This document shows positions 13,097 through 25,341 of a DNA stretch of 64,000 nucleotides, one piece after another (the stretch's first letter is position 1; the number at the start of each line of letters is the position of its first letter). Source of the stretch: Isoetes taiwanensis (taxonomy: Eukaryota; Streptophyta; Lycopodiopsida; Isoetales; Isoetaceae); the NCBI GenBank assembly GCA_021234155.1, contig JAJEKV010000003.1, positions 17,654,386-17,718,385 of the forward strand. The letters run 5' to 3'. Under the pieces are notes generated by a model, which saw only the letters and a program-made list of their open reading frames with translations, was not told the DNA's origin and made no database searches. Both the position numbers and the translations under genes were made by a program.

Positions 13097-14098
13097 AGAA
13101 TTCACTAGGAAGGCCATCAGGACCAGGGGACTTGCCTCTGCCAAAGGATTTGAGAACCTTGAAAATCTCATCTTCTCCAGGGGGAGTCACAATAGAATCA
13201 TCCATATTATCCATAGAAGATGGAATGATCACATCCAGCAGGTCAAGAAATTTCCTTTCCTTGACTAGGTCAATTTGCTGAGCTGGAGTTTTGGAAAAAA
13301 GGGTGGCATAGTTCTCTTGGAAGAAAGACTTAATAAGCTTGGAGTCATTCAGAGATATTCCAGTGTCAGTCTGAACTTGAGTGATAGCATTTCTAAGAAG
13401 TCTGACTTTAGCCATTTTGAAGAAGAAACTGGAGCTACCATAGTCCATGTCCTTATTAAATTTAATCTTACATTTGATAGAAGAGCTTTTGGCCTCAATT
13501 TCCTCAACACTTTTTAGGTAATTTTCTAGAAGTTCCTCTCCTATATGAAGGTTAAGATTGTGAGGATCTTCTTGAAGGAGAGATCTAATATCCCTCATCT
13601 TGGCAAGCAATTGCTCTTTTTCATTGGTTTTGGCCAAATGTTTGCTTTTAGACCAACCTTTAATCCAACTCTTGACCTTCTTGATTTTGCTATAGAATCT
13701 TTTCATTGACTGCTGATTACCCTCATCAGGGATATTGAGATAGAAATCTTTGAAATCTCTAACAAAGGAGTCATTTTCTAGAAGAGCACGATTAAATTTA
13801 TAAGATACATTACCATCCCAGGAGTTTGAGTCACCGCTTAGTACATAAAAATTGAGGCTGATGATCCGATACAATATTTCCTTCATCACTAGTGACATAG
13901 CAATTATCCCAAAGGGATGAGGTTGGACTACACACATAAAATCATCCGGGGTACAATAAACTCTTTTGTCACCTTTTTGCTTATTAGACCAAGTAAAGGA
14001 AGCGAGAGGAAGGCACATAAACCAAGGAAGTGTCGGAGATAAAAGAGTCCCGCTTAGATCTCTCCACTTTGTAGACATATTGAGATGGTTGCCAAGCT

Positions 14099-14548
14099 TC
14101 ATATTCCAAGAGGGAGTATTATTAAAGTCCCCCCTATAATCCAGTCCAATATAGGATTAGCATGCATCCAATCTTTAATTTCAGACCAAAGAACCTCTCT
14201 TTCTTTTGGGTTGGTGGAAGCATAAACATTGATAACTCCAAATGTGGAATCTTGTAACTGAAAAATGACAGCTTGCCACATCTTAGAGGGGGAGTTATGG
14301 AAAGAGAGATGTTTCAGATTTTTCCATATCATGATAATACCTCCACTTCTACCAGAGGCCTCAATCCAGGTGGAAGAGGCTCCGGGGTAAATCCAATCTC
14401 CAAGGTTGGAGATTTCAAATTTGGGAAGCTTAACTTCCTGCAGCAGAATTATATCAGAGTTATAATTCCTAAGCTGGGAGATGGCACGTCTTCTTTTGAT
14501 TGGGCCTTTAATACCCCTAACATTCCAGGATATGATCTTCATGGACAA
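14099..14548 (-). pseudogene. LINE ORF2 AP-type endonuclease domain
   Basis: The frame opens with MSMKIISWNVRGIKGP, then DIILLQEVKLPKFE, SGRSGGIIMIWKN and FGVINVYASTNPKEREVLW: the ordered motifs of the APE-like endonuclease at the start of plant L1 ORF2 (catalytic Asn of SWNVRG, Glu of LQEVK, the NVYAS strand). It nicks target DNA at T/A-rich sites. The frame breaks at 14100 just before the expected DFN motif; the rest of the domain continues in the frame from 14102. Its ATG lies next to the end of ORF1. Confidence 0.88.
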
Positions 14549-17503
14549 CTTACAAGATCAGAAGAGAAGAAGCTAGGATAAAGATTAATATCTTTTCTTT
14601 TTCCCTTTCTAGCTTTACTTCTAGTGTTGGCAGCAGGTGTATTATGCAAGTTTATGAGTTCAGACAGGGGAGTATCAAACTTTTTAGCTTTAGCCAGTTT
14701 TCCTTCACGAGCTGAGGCATGTCTAGAAGTATCTTCTTTATGAGGACACTCAGCTAGGTATGTATCTCCCTCCCAGTTTTCCTTATCAATTTCCATATCA
14801 CTAACATCAGAAGCCCCACCAGGAATGAATTCAAACATTTCATTTATGCTAGCAGGAAGATCACAATTAAAATTAGGAGTCTCCAAATGATTATGACAAG
14901 GAGGAGAGAAAACCTGACCTGATAGTTCAGCAGCCACCTCATGAGTAATCATTTTGCTGGAGTCCTCTTTCTTGTAAATTTCTTCATAATTATCCTGATC
15001 ATGTTCAAAACTCACCAGCTCTCTTTCTGGAGTATCTTGCACAATCTCATCCTCCAAAATATGGCATGCTTGCTGTGATTGAGAGCAAAGACCCTCTTGC
15101 AAGGAAGCTAATTGCTCGAAATATTCTTGTCTATGAGGGATGGTGGAGGAAGAAAGGGATCGAGGGCTGGAGAGAGATCAATAAAAGGAGATTGGGAATG
15201 GTTGAGTGGATTAATATAGGAATTGCCCAATAGTACATCCAAATCTATCTCAGAATTAAGGTTAGCCAATACCTGAAATTGATTGGTGTTACCACTTAGA
15301 TTTTTGATGTTGTCCCTTGAGTCTTCAATATTGCATAAGACCATGGTCCTCTCCTTTGATTTAGAACAATCTTTATCACTTGCGAGCGAGGAATTGGAGC
15401 AGGCACCATTTCAACCAAAGTATCCTTCGGGTCAATTACCTCACAAAGGAGCTGATCATTGGTCATAGAGACCTGTTTTAAGACCTTTTCATGACTGTCT
15501 TTCTTGATTAATGAACTACTCTTACCCCTGTTAGAGTTCAAATGGTGTGAACTCTTATTGTTGGTGTTTAGGTTTTTGGCATCTAAAATGATTTTGTTCA
15601 AAGTATCATGTAGACTGTTGACCTTGTGGATGCCATTAGCTGATGGCCCAGCATTGTAGAGCACCTTTACTTGCTGAGAACCCTTTTCAGAAGTTCCTTT
15701 TTGGGCTTGATTTCTAACAGGAGGTGCATCCCCAGTCATATCAATTTGAGACTGGGAGTCTTTCAGATTTTTCTTTCTCTGAATCCTTTTATAACTACCA
15801 TTGACTTTGGTCCACTGAAAGTCTTTGTCCTTGGATAAGATGCTTGAAGGACCAATGTTCTTATTGTTATTCAGAGAGTCAAAAATAGAAACTGGTGCAC
15901 AAGGTAATTGCATTTTGTCTTTGACCCTCAAGCTGTCACATTCTTTGTTTCCTTAGGATTGACTTGTTTGGTGACTTGCTGTTTTGACTTGTCTGATTGA
16001 CTCCCTTATCATCGGTCGATAACTTATATCCATTTACGTGGCGGTGAATTCTCCTTGCAAGAATCATACCGAAGTGCACGGCCCTACAGTTTTGACAATG
16101 AGGAGGCGAGACCAGCCCATCTAAGAGAGGGGAGGCTTTTGACCAAAAACATCAAGGAAAGGAATTTGGAGGGGGACATCTTTGGATATATCAATTTGGA
16201 CAAAGGATTTGGGAGGTCTATATGGCGAAAATTCAGTGCAAATGTAAGATCCAATGGAGCCAAAAAGCAGTTTGAGACAGTCCTCATTCCAGTAGATAGG
16301 ATTCAAACCATGAAGCGTGGTGGAGGCTACACAAAGATTATCCAAATTGGCAACCTCAAATTTGGGATCCCACTTTAGAAAGGTGAGTTGAAAGGACTCC
16401 AGAGTTAAGGGACCTCGATTTAGTAACAGGTTGGCAGATCTTTTGTTACCACATTCGATCATAACATATAGGGATTGTAGCCAATAAACAGCATTGATAA
16501 GAATTTCCTTGTGAAGGTTCAAACAAAAGGCCCAGAGTTTATCAAGTTTAATACCATGCTTATTGATTTTGACAATAACAGCCGAGTCATGAAAAGAAAT
16601 TAGTTTTGCATGAACAGAGGGAAGGTCCAAAGAAATACCTTTAAAAGTAACTGATTTCATGGCTTTGAAAGCAGGATTGAAGGATCGAATTGTTCCGAGA
16701 GCATTTGTGAAGAATTTGTCTGGAAATTTTTGCTGTTCCGGCCGTTTATCACCATAGGGTAGAGGAACTTGACTGACCGGATCCATGCATGGTAATTGGC
16801 CTCTATAATCGGGGTCCTTGGATAAATTATCCCAGCATGGCACTTTGGGAGACAAAGGATCCATGGAAGACTGTTCAATTAAGGAGTTAGCAAAATCACC
16901 AAAGAAAATGACATTTTTTGGGTTTTCTTGAAAGGACCTTAGTTGCTTGAGAAGATCGGAGCGGTCGGAGGGCTCAAGATCGGCAAATGCGTGAAGGATA
17001 GAAAGAAATTTAGGGTAATTTTTGTTTATAAGAGCCATCTAGAAAGAACCAGGTGGAAACTACAAAAGCAGATTGAACATGTGCGAAATAGCAGGAGGGA
17101 ACAGCAAAGGGCAAAAAGAAACAGGGAGACGAGCAGAATTAAAATTACAGAAGGCGGAAAGCCACACTCAAAGCCAAAACTAAGGGGAGCCACACTAAAG
17201 GATGAATCATTGCTCGGGATACACCTTAACCACAATTTTCGAATCACTCCACCCACAATGCACATGAAAGATCCCAGTAGCAGAGATTTCTTTTTTCCCC
17301 ACGAATTCCTGAAGCCAAGAGTCCACAATTTCTACCTCAAATTCCACTGAGCTTGGTACAAACGAGTATTCGGCAACGAACAGATCTTCTGGGAAATACT
17401 GTTCCGAGACCAAAGAATCCCACAGAGTCACAGGAGAACCTTTCAAGAAACCACAAGTTAATCTTGCATTATGCTTGATAATTGCAAAAATTCTGGTATC
17501 CAT
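14539..17503 (-). pseudogene. LINE ORF1 (DUF4283-type nucleic-acid-binding protein), broken into several frames
   Basis: A start MDTRIFAIIKHN at 17503 follows a ~200-nt leader. Subsequent frames (17038-16121, 15931-15296, 15344-15108, 15102-14539) contain FLKWDPKFEVANLDNL and STTLHGLNPIYWNEDCLK, a pattern like the DUF4283 RNA-binding domain of plant LINE ORF1 proteins. The C-terminal third is Ser/Asn/Lys-rich and low complexity. At least three frameshifts are present. The protein is expected to coat LINE RNA. Confidence 0.7.
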
Positions 17504-17704
17504 CTGTAGGGAAAATTAAGGGGAATCATGAGAGAGGCTAGCCCCTACAAGGCTGGCAATCTTAAACTGGCAATTGCTTCAGATAGAAGTACAGATTAGC
17601 ACAAACATATCAAGAAATTAGTTTGAATCTAATAAGACAAAAGATTCAAGAAAAATGGCGCACAATGCTGACGTGTACATCTCTCTCCGCTCCTGTTTGC
17701 TATC

Positions 17705-17717
17705 AAAACTATCTTTT
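17705..17717. repeat. LINE target-site duplication, right copy
   Basis: AAAACTATCTTTT, identical to 9264-9276; it directly abuts the 5' end of the LINE and continues into AATCTG. Confidence 0.8.
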
Positions 17718-19079
17718 AATCTGTCATTCCCTTATTTTTAATCCAGTTGAATTGATTGTTACCTCTTCTCACATTGCAGGAACGAGAACCCCTGAAATTA
17801 CACAGTTGTGTTCCTGTACACAATGTAAAAACTCAATTCGTAATATCTCTTACTCTTACTTGCGAAGTTCATTACACTATAGTGTTTTCGTTGACGTATG
17901 TTGGTTGATTTACTTAAAACTTCCCTCTTTGTTAATGCAGCTCCCAATTTAAGAATTTGGTACGTTTTCATATATTTGTTATGAAAGGATCGACGAGCTC
18001 ATTAATATTCTTAACTCGGAAAGGCATAGGAGACTAACCAATGTGCATGGCAAAGTGGATGGATTCAAGTTCATTAGCATGTTGTGATCTCTGTCTTATT
18101 TTGATGCATTCCAATTTATTCCACAACAAACATCATTGTAAACATCAGTACGTCTGAATTGCCATGTCGAATGTGAATATCCAAATCTTCGATTTGAAAG
18201 TATGTTCATCAGGTTTGAACACAATTAAGAAGCTGCAAACAATAATAATATACTTACAGGGACATCATGATTACTAACATCATCAACAATTACTTCATAA
18301 AACATGTAAGGATATGGTTATTCAATTTTATCTTCAAAATAAGGTAAAGGACAAGTATAATTCGGGTAGTGTCATCACTAGAGCTTCTACGTTTTTCAAA
18401 ATTTATTTATCTCCATTGTTTGCATGCTAGAGAAAAAGGGTTTCTTTACTATTTTCGATGTTGGGGTGTCATAAGTAGATGATATTATGATTTATGATTA
18501 ATCTTTGTGCTTTGTCCAATATAACGCAATCAAGTAAGTTCCAAATACCACATACACCACATGCAATATCAATTCATCTCATCAATGCTTGAGACTACCG
18601 CATGCATAACAATTGTCCATACATCAAGATCACTTATCCACATCATCTTTTCAACAGTAAATGAACAAACCTATCCACAACTTGAATAGACAAACTTTTC
18701 ACCCTTCTACACATTTAGTGCAAACTTTGATAAAACAAAACCCACATGATTACCTAACTAACAACTTCGATAAAGTAAAGTCCACATAATTATCTAAAAA
18801 AAACAAAAAACCAAAAACTAGCAACTTCATCTCCAATACAATGTTGTGCATCCTTTATTATTATATAAACCCTCATGTCTATCCACTTCACATACATCCA
18901 TCAAAACTTTAACTCCAACTTCACAAATACAAACTTTTGCGACTTATTACAGATCAATCCAATACCAATTAGGTTGAAGCTTTCAAATGCCAGGCTCACC
19001 AATAACATCCTTACGGCATTGTCCTAAAGCCTACAAATGCAAAACAACATAGTTACTTTTACAATTCACATTTAGTAAA
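17718..19079. other. Unassigned AT-rich interior right of the LINE
   Basis: No gene is recognised. The 18540-19060 part is A/C-rich with many CATC and ACTTC runs and looks like a degenerate non-coding tail, possibly the body of the Helitron whose 3' end follows. Confidence 0.3.
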
Positions 19080-19108
19080 GCCCGGCAACGCCGGGCACCA
19101 TAACTAGT
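19080..19108 (+). mobile_element. Helitron-type 3' terminus
   Basis: GCCCGGC-AAC-GCCGGGC forms a 7-bp GC-rich hairpin at 19080-19096, followed after a 7-nt spacer by CTAG (19104-19107) and then T. A short GC hairpin about 10 nt before CTRR, with insertion 5' of T, is the standard 3' end of Helitrons. The matching 5' TC end was not identified, so the extent of the element is unknown. Confidence 0.55.
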
Positions 19109-19589
19109 TATTATTAACATAGTTCCAAAATTTCCTACTCAAGGTTCCACATCGTTTCCTTACAACACATCGTGACAAAATTATGTGTTGCAAGTCTTCG
19201 CAGTGTGACCTTCCTCCCGTAGACTCTCCTATTGGCCTGCAGGTCCACACTACGCTAGCATACATTTAATTATTATAGATATTGGTTGTTAGGGAACCAC
19301 CCATTAATTACAACTACATGAATGCAAGGCATATCTCCCGGCATAGGAAGATTATGTTTCTTCCATCGTGGCCGTGGAGACAGCGCCCTATCATGCCTAG
19401 GATGCCAACTCATGCCTACAGCTTTAGTTGCCTTTGGCGTGGAGGATAGTGTCCTTCCCGTATTTGGGCGTGAAGGATAGGGTCCTCCCCGTAGTAGGCA
19501 TTGACCAAAGGTGCTTTCCTATCAATGCATACCTGAATGACCTCTTATCTCTCAAGGTCGTCTACTTCCGTGGGACGGAAGTAGACTTT

Positions 19590-20015
19590 TTAATCTACCT
19601 TCCACTCCCTATCAGGTCGGTGTCGACTATTTCGGTGACGAGCCGACCTTTGCATTGCTCCATGAGTTGTGGGTACTGCTTCTCAAGATCTATTTGTAGT
19701 GCCCACGTAGCGTCTTCCACTTGTAAGTGTCTCTTTCACTAGGTATTGGAGAATTGAGATCTTCTTGTCTTCTTATAGGATCTGACAAGAAGAACCTCTG
19801 GAACAATCTCAAGGTGATCATCCATCATTTCCAGTAACTTTGGTGTCTCCAATACTTCCTCTGGATTAGGAATGTGTTTCTTTAGGAGACTTACTTGGAA
19901 AAACACTATGGATCTTCAAGTGTGCTGGCAGGTCCAACTTATAGGATTGGTTACCTATTCTTTTGGTTATCCTGGATGGTCCAGCCCACCTTGGAGCAAG
20001 CTTCAGCCGATGCTT
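19590..20015 (-). pseudogene. Ty3/gypsy integrase C-terminus plus chromodomain remnant
   Basis: On the minus strand the sequence from about 20015 reads LKLAPRWAGPSRITKRIG then SYKLDLPAHLKIHSVF, the usual 'KL.PR..GP..I..RIG..AY.L.LP....IH.VFH' end of chromoviral integrases. Further on (about 19710-19640) VEDATWALQIDLEKQYPQL matches the second half of a chromodomain ('EDATWE...L...FP.L'). Stops and frame changes lie between them. This could be the decayed 3' end of the giant element's own pol, because it has the right strand, or an older nested gypsy copy. Confidence 0.65.
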
Positions 20016-23000
20016 CAGTCGATGCAGAGCTTCAGCCGATGTTGTAATCGCCGATGCAGAGCTTCATCTATGCAATTGTCGATGCAGAGCTTGTCGCTAT
20101 GCTCTTCTGCCGGCCTCTTGCTGCTAGAGGATATCTTCGTACTTCCTCCACCAACTGTTGCATGTCGGCTAGCATCCATTACATCTTAAATAAACATTAC
20201 AGTCTTGGACCCCTGCATGATCCTACTGGACTTCCCTTAATGCATGCAATTATATTAATTACCTTACGGTAATATTTTTATATTAGCATTATATAGTAGT
20301 ATTGGATATATTGCTTCCAATAGTATTATATTTAACTAACTGTTATATGATAACTTTACGACCTTTAAGATATGTCATCATACAATTATCGATGCAATAC
20401 TTATTTTGAAAAGTATTTTAATTATTTATCATATGGCTAAGGTTTATATCATCGGATCCAAGTGTTGAGCGTGTGACTCTCGCTCTCTACTTTGTTGGTG
20501 ATGTATCAACCTTACATGTATATACTTTATATTTGCTATACTTATGGAAAGATAGACAATTTCTTATTATATTTGTCAGGATCCTACGAAAGTTACTTAA
20601 ATGCCTTTGGAAGGAATTACATCCTTGCGAAGGTTTAACTAAGACTTTATGTAATTATTATCTTACTTTATCTCGATATTAAGATATCTACACAAGACAA
20701 AACTATCTATGCAGTTATTATGAACATATCATTTATCAACAAGACATTAAAGCTTATGATACATGCCCTCACGGAGTGCTATCAATGCCCTGCATAATAG
20801 TATACTTAGATTATATAATTTATGTAGTTATACGGGGTTCACAACCCTGAATAATTTAATTAAGAGCTAGGCTACTAGTTCATTCCTAGATGCGAATGCA
20901 AACAAAGAAATTTATGCAAAGCCTCTCCCCACCTTAGTTGTCGCACCCGCTAAGGCTAGAATACATCTCCCCATTGAGCCGATGTCGATAATTTGGAGAC
21001 GACTTGTGCATTGCTTCCATTGATTCGCTCTTGCATGCTGAAGGACACATAGACATTAAGCATCTAGCCATCTTACGCTCTATCTGCTTTGGCTACCTGC
21101 GGAACGGACTCTATTCTAAGGGTCTACTAATTTGATGACAATTCAACCCCTAAGATGTAGGTAGGTTCAGTCGTAAGATTAAGCCCCCATTCTCTTCATA
21201 AGAAAATGGTCCTACACCTCAATGTATCCTATCCCCTTAATTGATGTTGTCATAACATCTTAGCTATTCTATTTACCTTAAGAGGTTATATGGTTCTTAT
21301 CTAACACATTAATTTACTAGCCTTAGCTTAGATATTTAATCATCTATGATGGATGCAGCCATCATGTTTAACATATCTATCCCTAAGCGACGAGTTATTG
21401 AATTATTTAGAACAATTCTAAATTGCAAGGTTTTACAATTCCTTTTACACTCTTATGATTACAAATACTATTAAAGCTATTAGGCTCCCTTGGTGTGTCC
21501 CCTCGAGGTGCACACGTACTCCATGGCGTTATTGTCGATGTTCCTCCTAGTGCGCTGGTGTTGAAGATCTATATCCTCTTATTTGTACGTCAGCTCGTGC
21601 TCGATTGGTAGACTCTTTGATATGTTTGAGCTCTCTAATATCTGTCAGGTGCGGCACAACTTGCTTCTGCTTCACATGCTAACTAAGGATGTGACAGTCG
21701 TTGATGCTTCGGCGTTTCGGCTTGTTCTTGGGCAATAATTGCTTCCCCTTCACAATGTCTGAAGATCTTTGGAGGCGCCTCTTGAAGTTGTGCACAATTC
21801 CTTTGGCTAGACTCGTAATTAAGGAGTTGCTCTCTTCATCAGTTGCCTTTCGAATTGTCGATCCTTGAGTTCGCAAAGTTGCATGCGAGTTGTCGTAGCT
21901 TGGTGAGGTTTCTAGCTGATTCTTCGATTATTTGGCTCAGTTCTCCATCGAGCTTCTCCATCGAGCTTCTCATCTTACCTGTTTGATCTCCTCGATTTGA
22001 TGGCTTAGACGTTATCACGATCTACGTTGCTATGCTGCCTTCTATTCTTGTGGTATCTTCTAGTTGCACTTGATCACGCTCCACAGTTTTGAACCTCATG
22101 TTGCATCTAAGGAGCTCGTGGAAGTACTAGCATGCCTTCATCTTCTTGTTTATGGCCATTGTCCCTCAATACATGTGCATCTTCCTGGCGAGTAAAGCCT
22201 CATGACTCTTCTCCGTGATTGGTTTGCTGTCGGGGATGATGTACTCTTATATCTGCGTAGCTTGACCCTTGAGTTGAAGTACTTTCTGCCCTAGACCTGC
22301 TCGTGTCCTTGAATAGCCCGGCTAATGTCTTGAACTCTCTTTTTTCTGGAGGTGCTTTGGTTGTTGTCCTTGTCGTTAAGGTGTCGAATGCTTCTATCTT
22401 GGGCGTTGAGGTCCCTCGTGTCGGAGATAAGTTGGGCTTATTGTCTTCTAATTGTTAGTAGGAGTACTTGACGAAGCCATCACCTAGTTGTTGAATGAGC
22501 ATAGGCATAACCCATTGTTGTAGCCCCTTTCTTAAGTGTATCTCCATCTGATACGCATATTACAAACATCACCATACAAGGCAGAATTATGGTCATCGAG
22601 AGGTTGCCTCCTTAGTTGGCTCGTTGATGTCGAGTTGTCCCAAGGATCCTCAATGTCTATTGGCTTGATGTCGTGGTCGTAGTTTCTGAAGATGTGTGTT
22701 CATTCCTCCTTCTGTTGTTGAGGACACTCGTGTCGTTAGTGTTGCTGCTGCTACAAGAGGTAGAGTTGCATCCCGAAGATGTCGTCGTGCAAAACCTAGA
22801 AGGTGTGGCGCTAGAGATCTTGACATGACTGGCGTTATCTCTCATCTTGACATTGTGCTGGACGAGCGATCTTCTACTTGAGGCCGCTTCTCGAAGTGTC
22901 TGAAATCGAAGCTTGATTTGGGCTCTGGTCGTCTCTCTCTAATTGTTCTTCCATTCGAACACTTGCTCTTGGCTATACCTAGTGATGGAGTTCCTTTATG

Positions 23001-23083
23001 CAAACACTAAACCCTAAAACATGATCCTAAACTCATGTTTTGTACTATGTGTGAGCACCTGATACTTATGATAGACATATATA
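20016..23083. other. Degenerate gypsy-like or unassigned sequence
   Basis: No intact ORF. Parts of 21480-22950 read better on the minus strand, for example a charged Lys/Arg-rich frame at 21876-21679 and a Ser/Thr-rich one at 22845-22657, and could be a decayed gag region. A stretch near 20975-21010 resembles 19615-19655 (both carry GAGCCGA.. and GTGCATTGCTTCC/TTTGCATTGCTCC variants), so an internal duplication is possible. Confidence 0.3.
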
Positions 23084-23793
23084 TACAAGAAAATTAATAC
23101 GTCCTACGATGCATGTTCTAATTTTAGCATGTTCTTACGGTGCAAGGCCCTGTCGTGCTCTAGGTAACCAAAGATTCTATTGAGATTCTCTTGTGATTCC
23201 TCTATATTCTTCAACATTCTATGTACTATATTTAGCATTCATGAAGATTCCCCTAGATTCTCTTAGAATTTTCTATTTTGATTGAGGTGCTTACCCATGA
23301 GCATTTAGAACCTTCCAAAATAATTTATTTTGGATCTGTGCAACATTTCTAAAACACTTTCTATTTTTAGACTGAGGCGCTTGTCCTGAGCATCTAGAAC
23401 ATTTTTTTTTTCAAGATTTATATTGTACACCTTTATTATGAAACATTTTAGAACATTCTATTGTGGCTCTTTGCAAAATCTTAAGAAAAACTCTAAGATT
23501 TCATCAAGATTTTCTAAGATTCCCTTAGATATTATGAAGATCCCCCCTTATATTCCCTTTAGTTCTCCTGGATTCCCTTAATTCTAGAAATTTCTAGAAC
23601 ATTCTAGAACTTTCTGGAACATTCTGAAACTTTCAAAACATCCTAGAACTTTCTGGAAGTATTTCCCTATTCCCTTACATTTCCGAAGGATTCCCCTACA
23701 TTCTAGAACTTATTAGAACTATCTAGAATGTTATATTCTATTTTATCTTAATTAGAAACATTACCCTTAAGTATATTTGAAACATAATAGAAC

Positions 23794-23860
23794 TGATGCT
23801 TGGTCTAGTGGTTAGAGTGGGGGGTTTGAGGGGTTGAGGTCCAGGGTTCGAATCCCCCCA
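23794..23860 (+). repeat. tRNA-like (SINE head) module, copy 1
   Basis: A-box TGGTCTAGTGGTTAGAGTGG starts at 23801 and B-box GGTTCGAATCC lies at 23845-23855. The T-arm pairing GGG-TTCGAAT-CCC is intact. The acceptor-stem pairing is poor, so a tRNA-derived SINE head is preferred over a functional tRNA gene. Confidence 0.6.
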
Positions 23861-25276
23861 ATAAGATAAAAAATTTTAAAAGCCTTTCCTTAAGGGACGA
23901 GCATTCAACATGAGCCTTAGGATCTTAGACTTGATCAACGATCAAGATCTCACCATATAAAAGCAATATGAGCCATAGGATCTATTACATATAATTCCCA
24001 AAGCCATCTGGACCGTAGGATATGTGCCAAGCCACCTGAGCCATAGGATCTCGGATCGACGATCAGGATCAAGAGCAATCTGGGCCGCTAGATCGATTAC
24101 ATATAACTCCCAAGCCATGTGCACCGTAGGATGTGTCCCAAACCAACGTGAGCCGTAGGATCTCGGACCGACGATCAGGATCGAATCAACCTGGACCGTA
24201 GGATCGCTTACATATAGTCTATACACAAACTCCCAAGCCATCTGGGCCGCATGATACGTCCCAAAGCCACGTGACCCGTAGGATCTCGGATCAACGGTCG
24301 GGTTCAAGAGGACAAACATAAGAATATATATGTAAGTGGACAAACATATATGCACCGTACCAAACCTCCCAAAGCCATGTGAGCCGTAGGATCTCGGATC
24401 AACGGTCGGATTGAGTGTTACAAACATAAGAACATAAACATACAAGAAATTTAATGCATCCTACGGTGCATGTTCGAGTTTTAGCATGTTCCTACGTGCA
24501 AGTTCTTGTAAAAGAATCTCTTGAGAATACTCTAAATTCATAGATTGTCTAAGATTCTACCAAGGTTCTCTTAGAGGATTCATGAGCATTTCTCTAAATT
24601 TTATAAGATTCCCTCTAGATTCCATTAAATTTCCCTAGATTCTCCAAGATTCTATGAACATCCCCTTAGATTCTCTTAGATTCATTTAGATTTTATCATT
24701 TTGCCCTTAGATTCAAAGAGATTCTATAAAGATTCCCTTAGATACTCTAAGATTTCATCAACATTTTCTTAGATTCCCTTAGATTTTATGAAGATTCCTT
24801 TAGATCCCCCAGATTTTAAGAGATTAGGTTTGTAAATATTTTCCTAGATTCTCTTACATTTTATAAGATTTTCTTATAAAATCTCTTCTTATATTCTATT
24901 AGATTCTTCTGGATTCCTTTACATTCTAGAACTTTTTAGAACATTCTAAGACTTTCTGGAACATTCTAAGACTTTCAATATATTCTAGAACTTTCTGGAA
25001 GTATTTCCCTAGATTTCCTTACATTCCCGTAGATTCCCCTATATTCTAGAACATTTTAAAACTTATTCGAACAATTTGGAACTTTCTGGAAGAATTTTCT
25101 TAGATCCTCCCTAGATTCTCTTATGTTCTAGAACTTTCTAGAAGATTCTAGAACTTTCTAGAGCCTTCTAGAACATCCTAGAACCTTCTTGAACTAGCTA
25201 GAATGTTATAGTCTATTTTATCTTAATGGGAACATTCCCCTTAAGTATGTATAAAACAGAAATTACTTATAGAATT

Positions 25277-25341
25277 AATGCTTGGTCTAGTGGTTAGAAT
25301 GGGGGGTTGGGGGGTCAATGGCTAGGGTTTGAATCCCCCAT
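25277..25341 (+). repeat. tRNA-like (SINE head) module, copy 2
   Basis: A second copy in the duplicated unit: A-box TGGTCTAGTGGTTAGAATGG from 25283 and B-box GGTTTGAATCC at 25326-25336, with one C-to-T change from the consensus. Confidence 0.55.

Larger units (their letters stand above)
11535..14102 (-). pseudogene. LINE ORF2 reverse transcriptase, split by two MITE-like insertions
   Basis: In minus-strand order the frame from 14102 carries the end of the endonuclease (ASFTWSNKQKG), a long linker and the RT entry GRGKSPGPDGLPSEFW. A MITE at 12775-13096 follows. Then come ISLIPKVDNP, WRPISLTNTSYKICAKIIANR and motif A LLKLDFKRAFDTVRWDFL (12786-12331). A second MITE at 12010-12330 follows. Last come LARGVRQGCPLAPYLF and the active site SQYADDTFAF (12059-11535). 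All core RT motifs are recognisable, including the YADD box. RT would make cDNA at the target by target-primed reverse transcription. Confidence 0.9.
9277..17704 (-). mobile_element. Full-length L1-like LINE (about 8.4 kb) on the minus strand
   Basis: The element starts on the minus strand at 17704 with a ~200-nt leader, has ORF1 (about 17503-14539), ORF2 (about 14548-10140) and a ~0.85 kb tail ending in 17-21 A residues (poly-T at 9273-9293). A 13-bp duplication brackets it. Both ORFs carry frameshifts or stops, so this copy is unlikely to be autonomous, yet long open stretches remain. Two MITE-like insertions (12010-12330, 12775-13096) interrupt ORF2. Confidence 0.9.

Noticed and set aside
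23794..23860. Functional tRNA gene
   Set aside because: A and B boxes are good, but acceptor and anticodon stems do not pair convincingly and the segment is part of a duplicated repeat.
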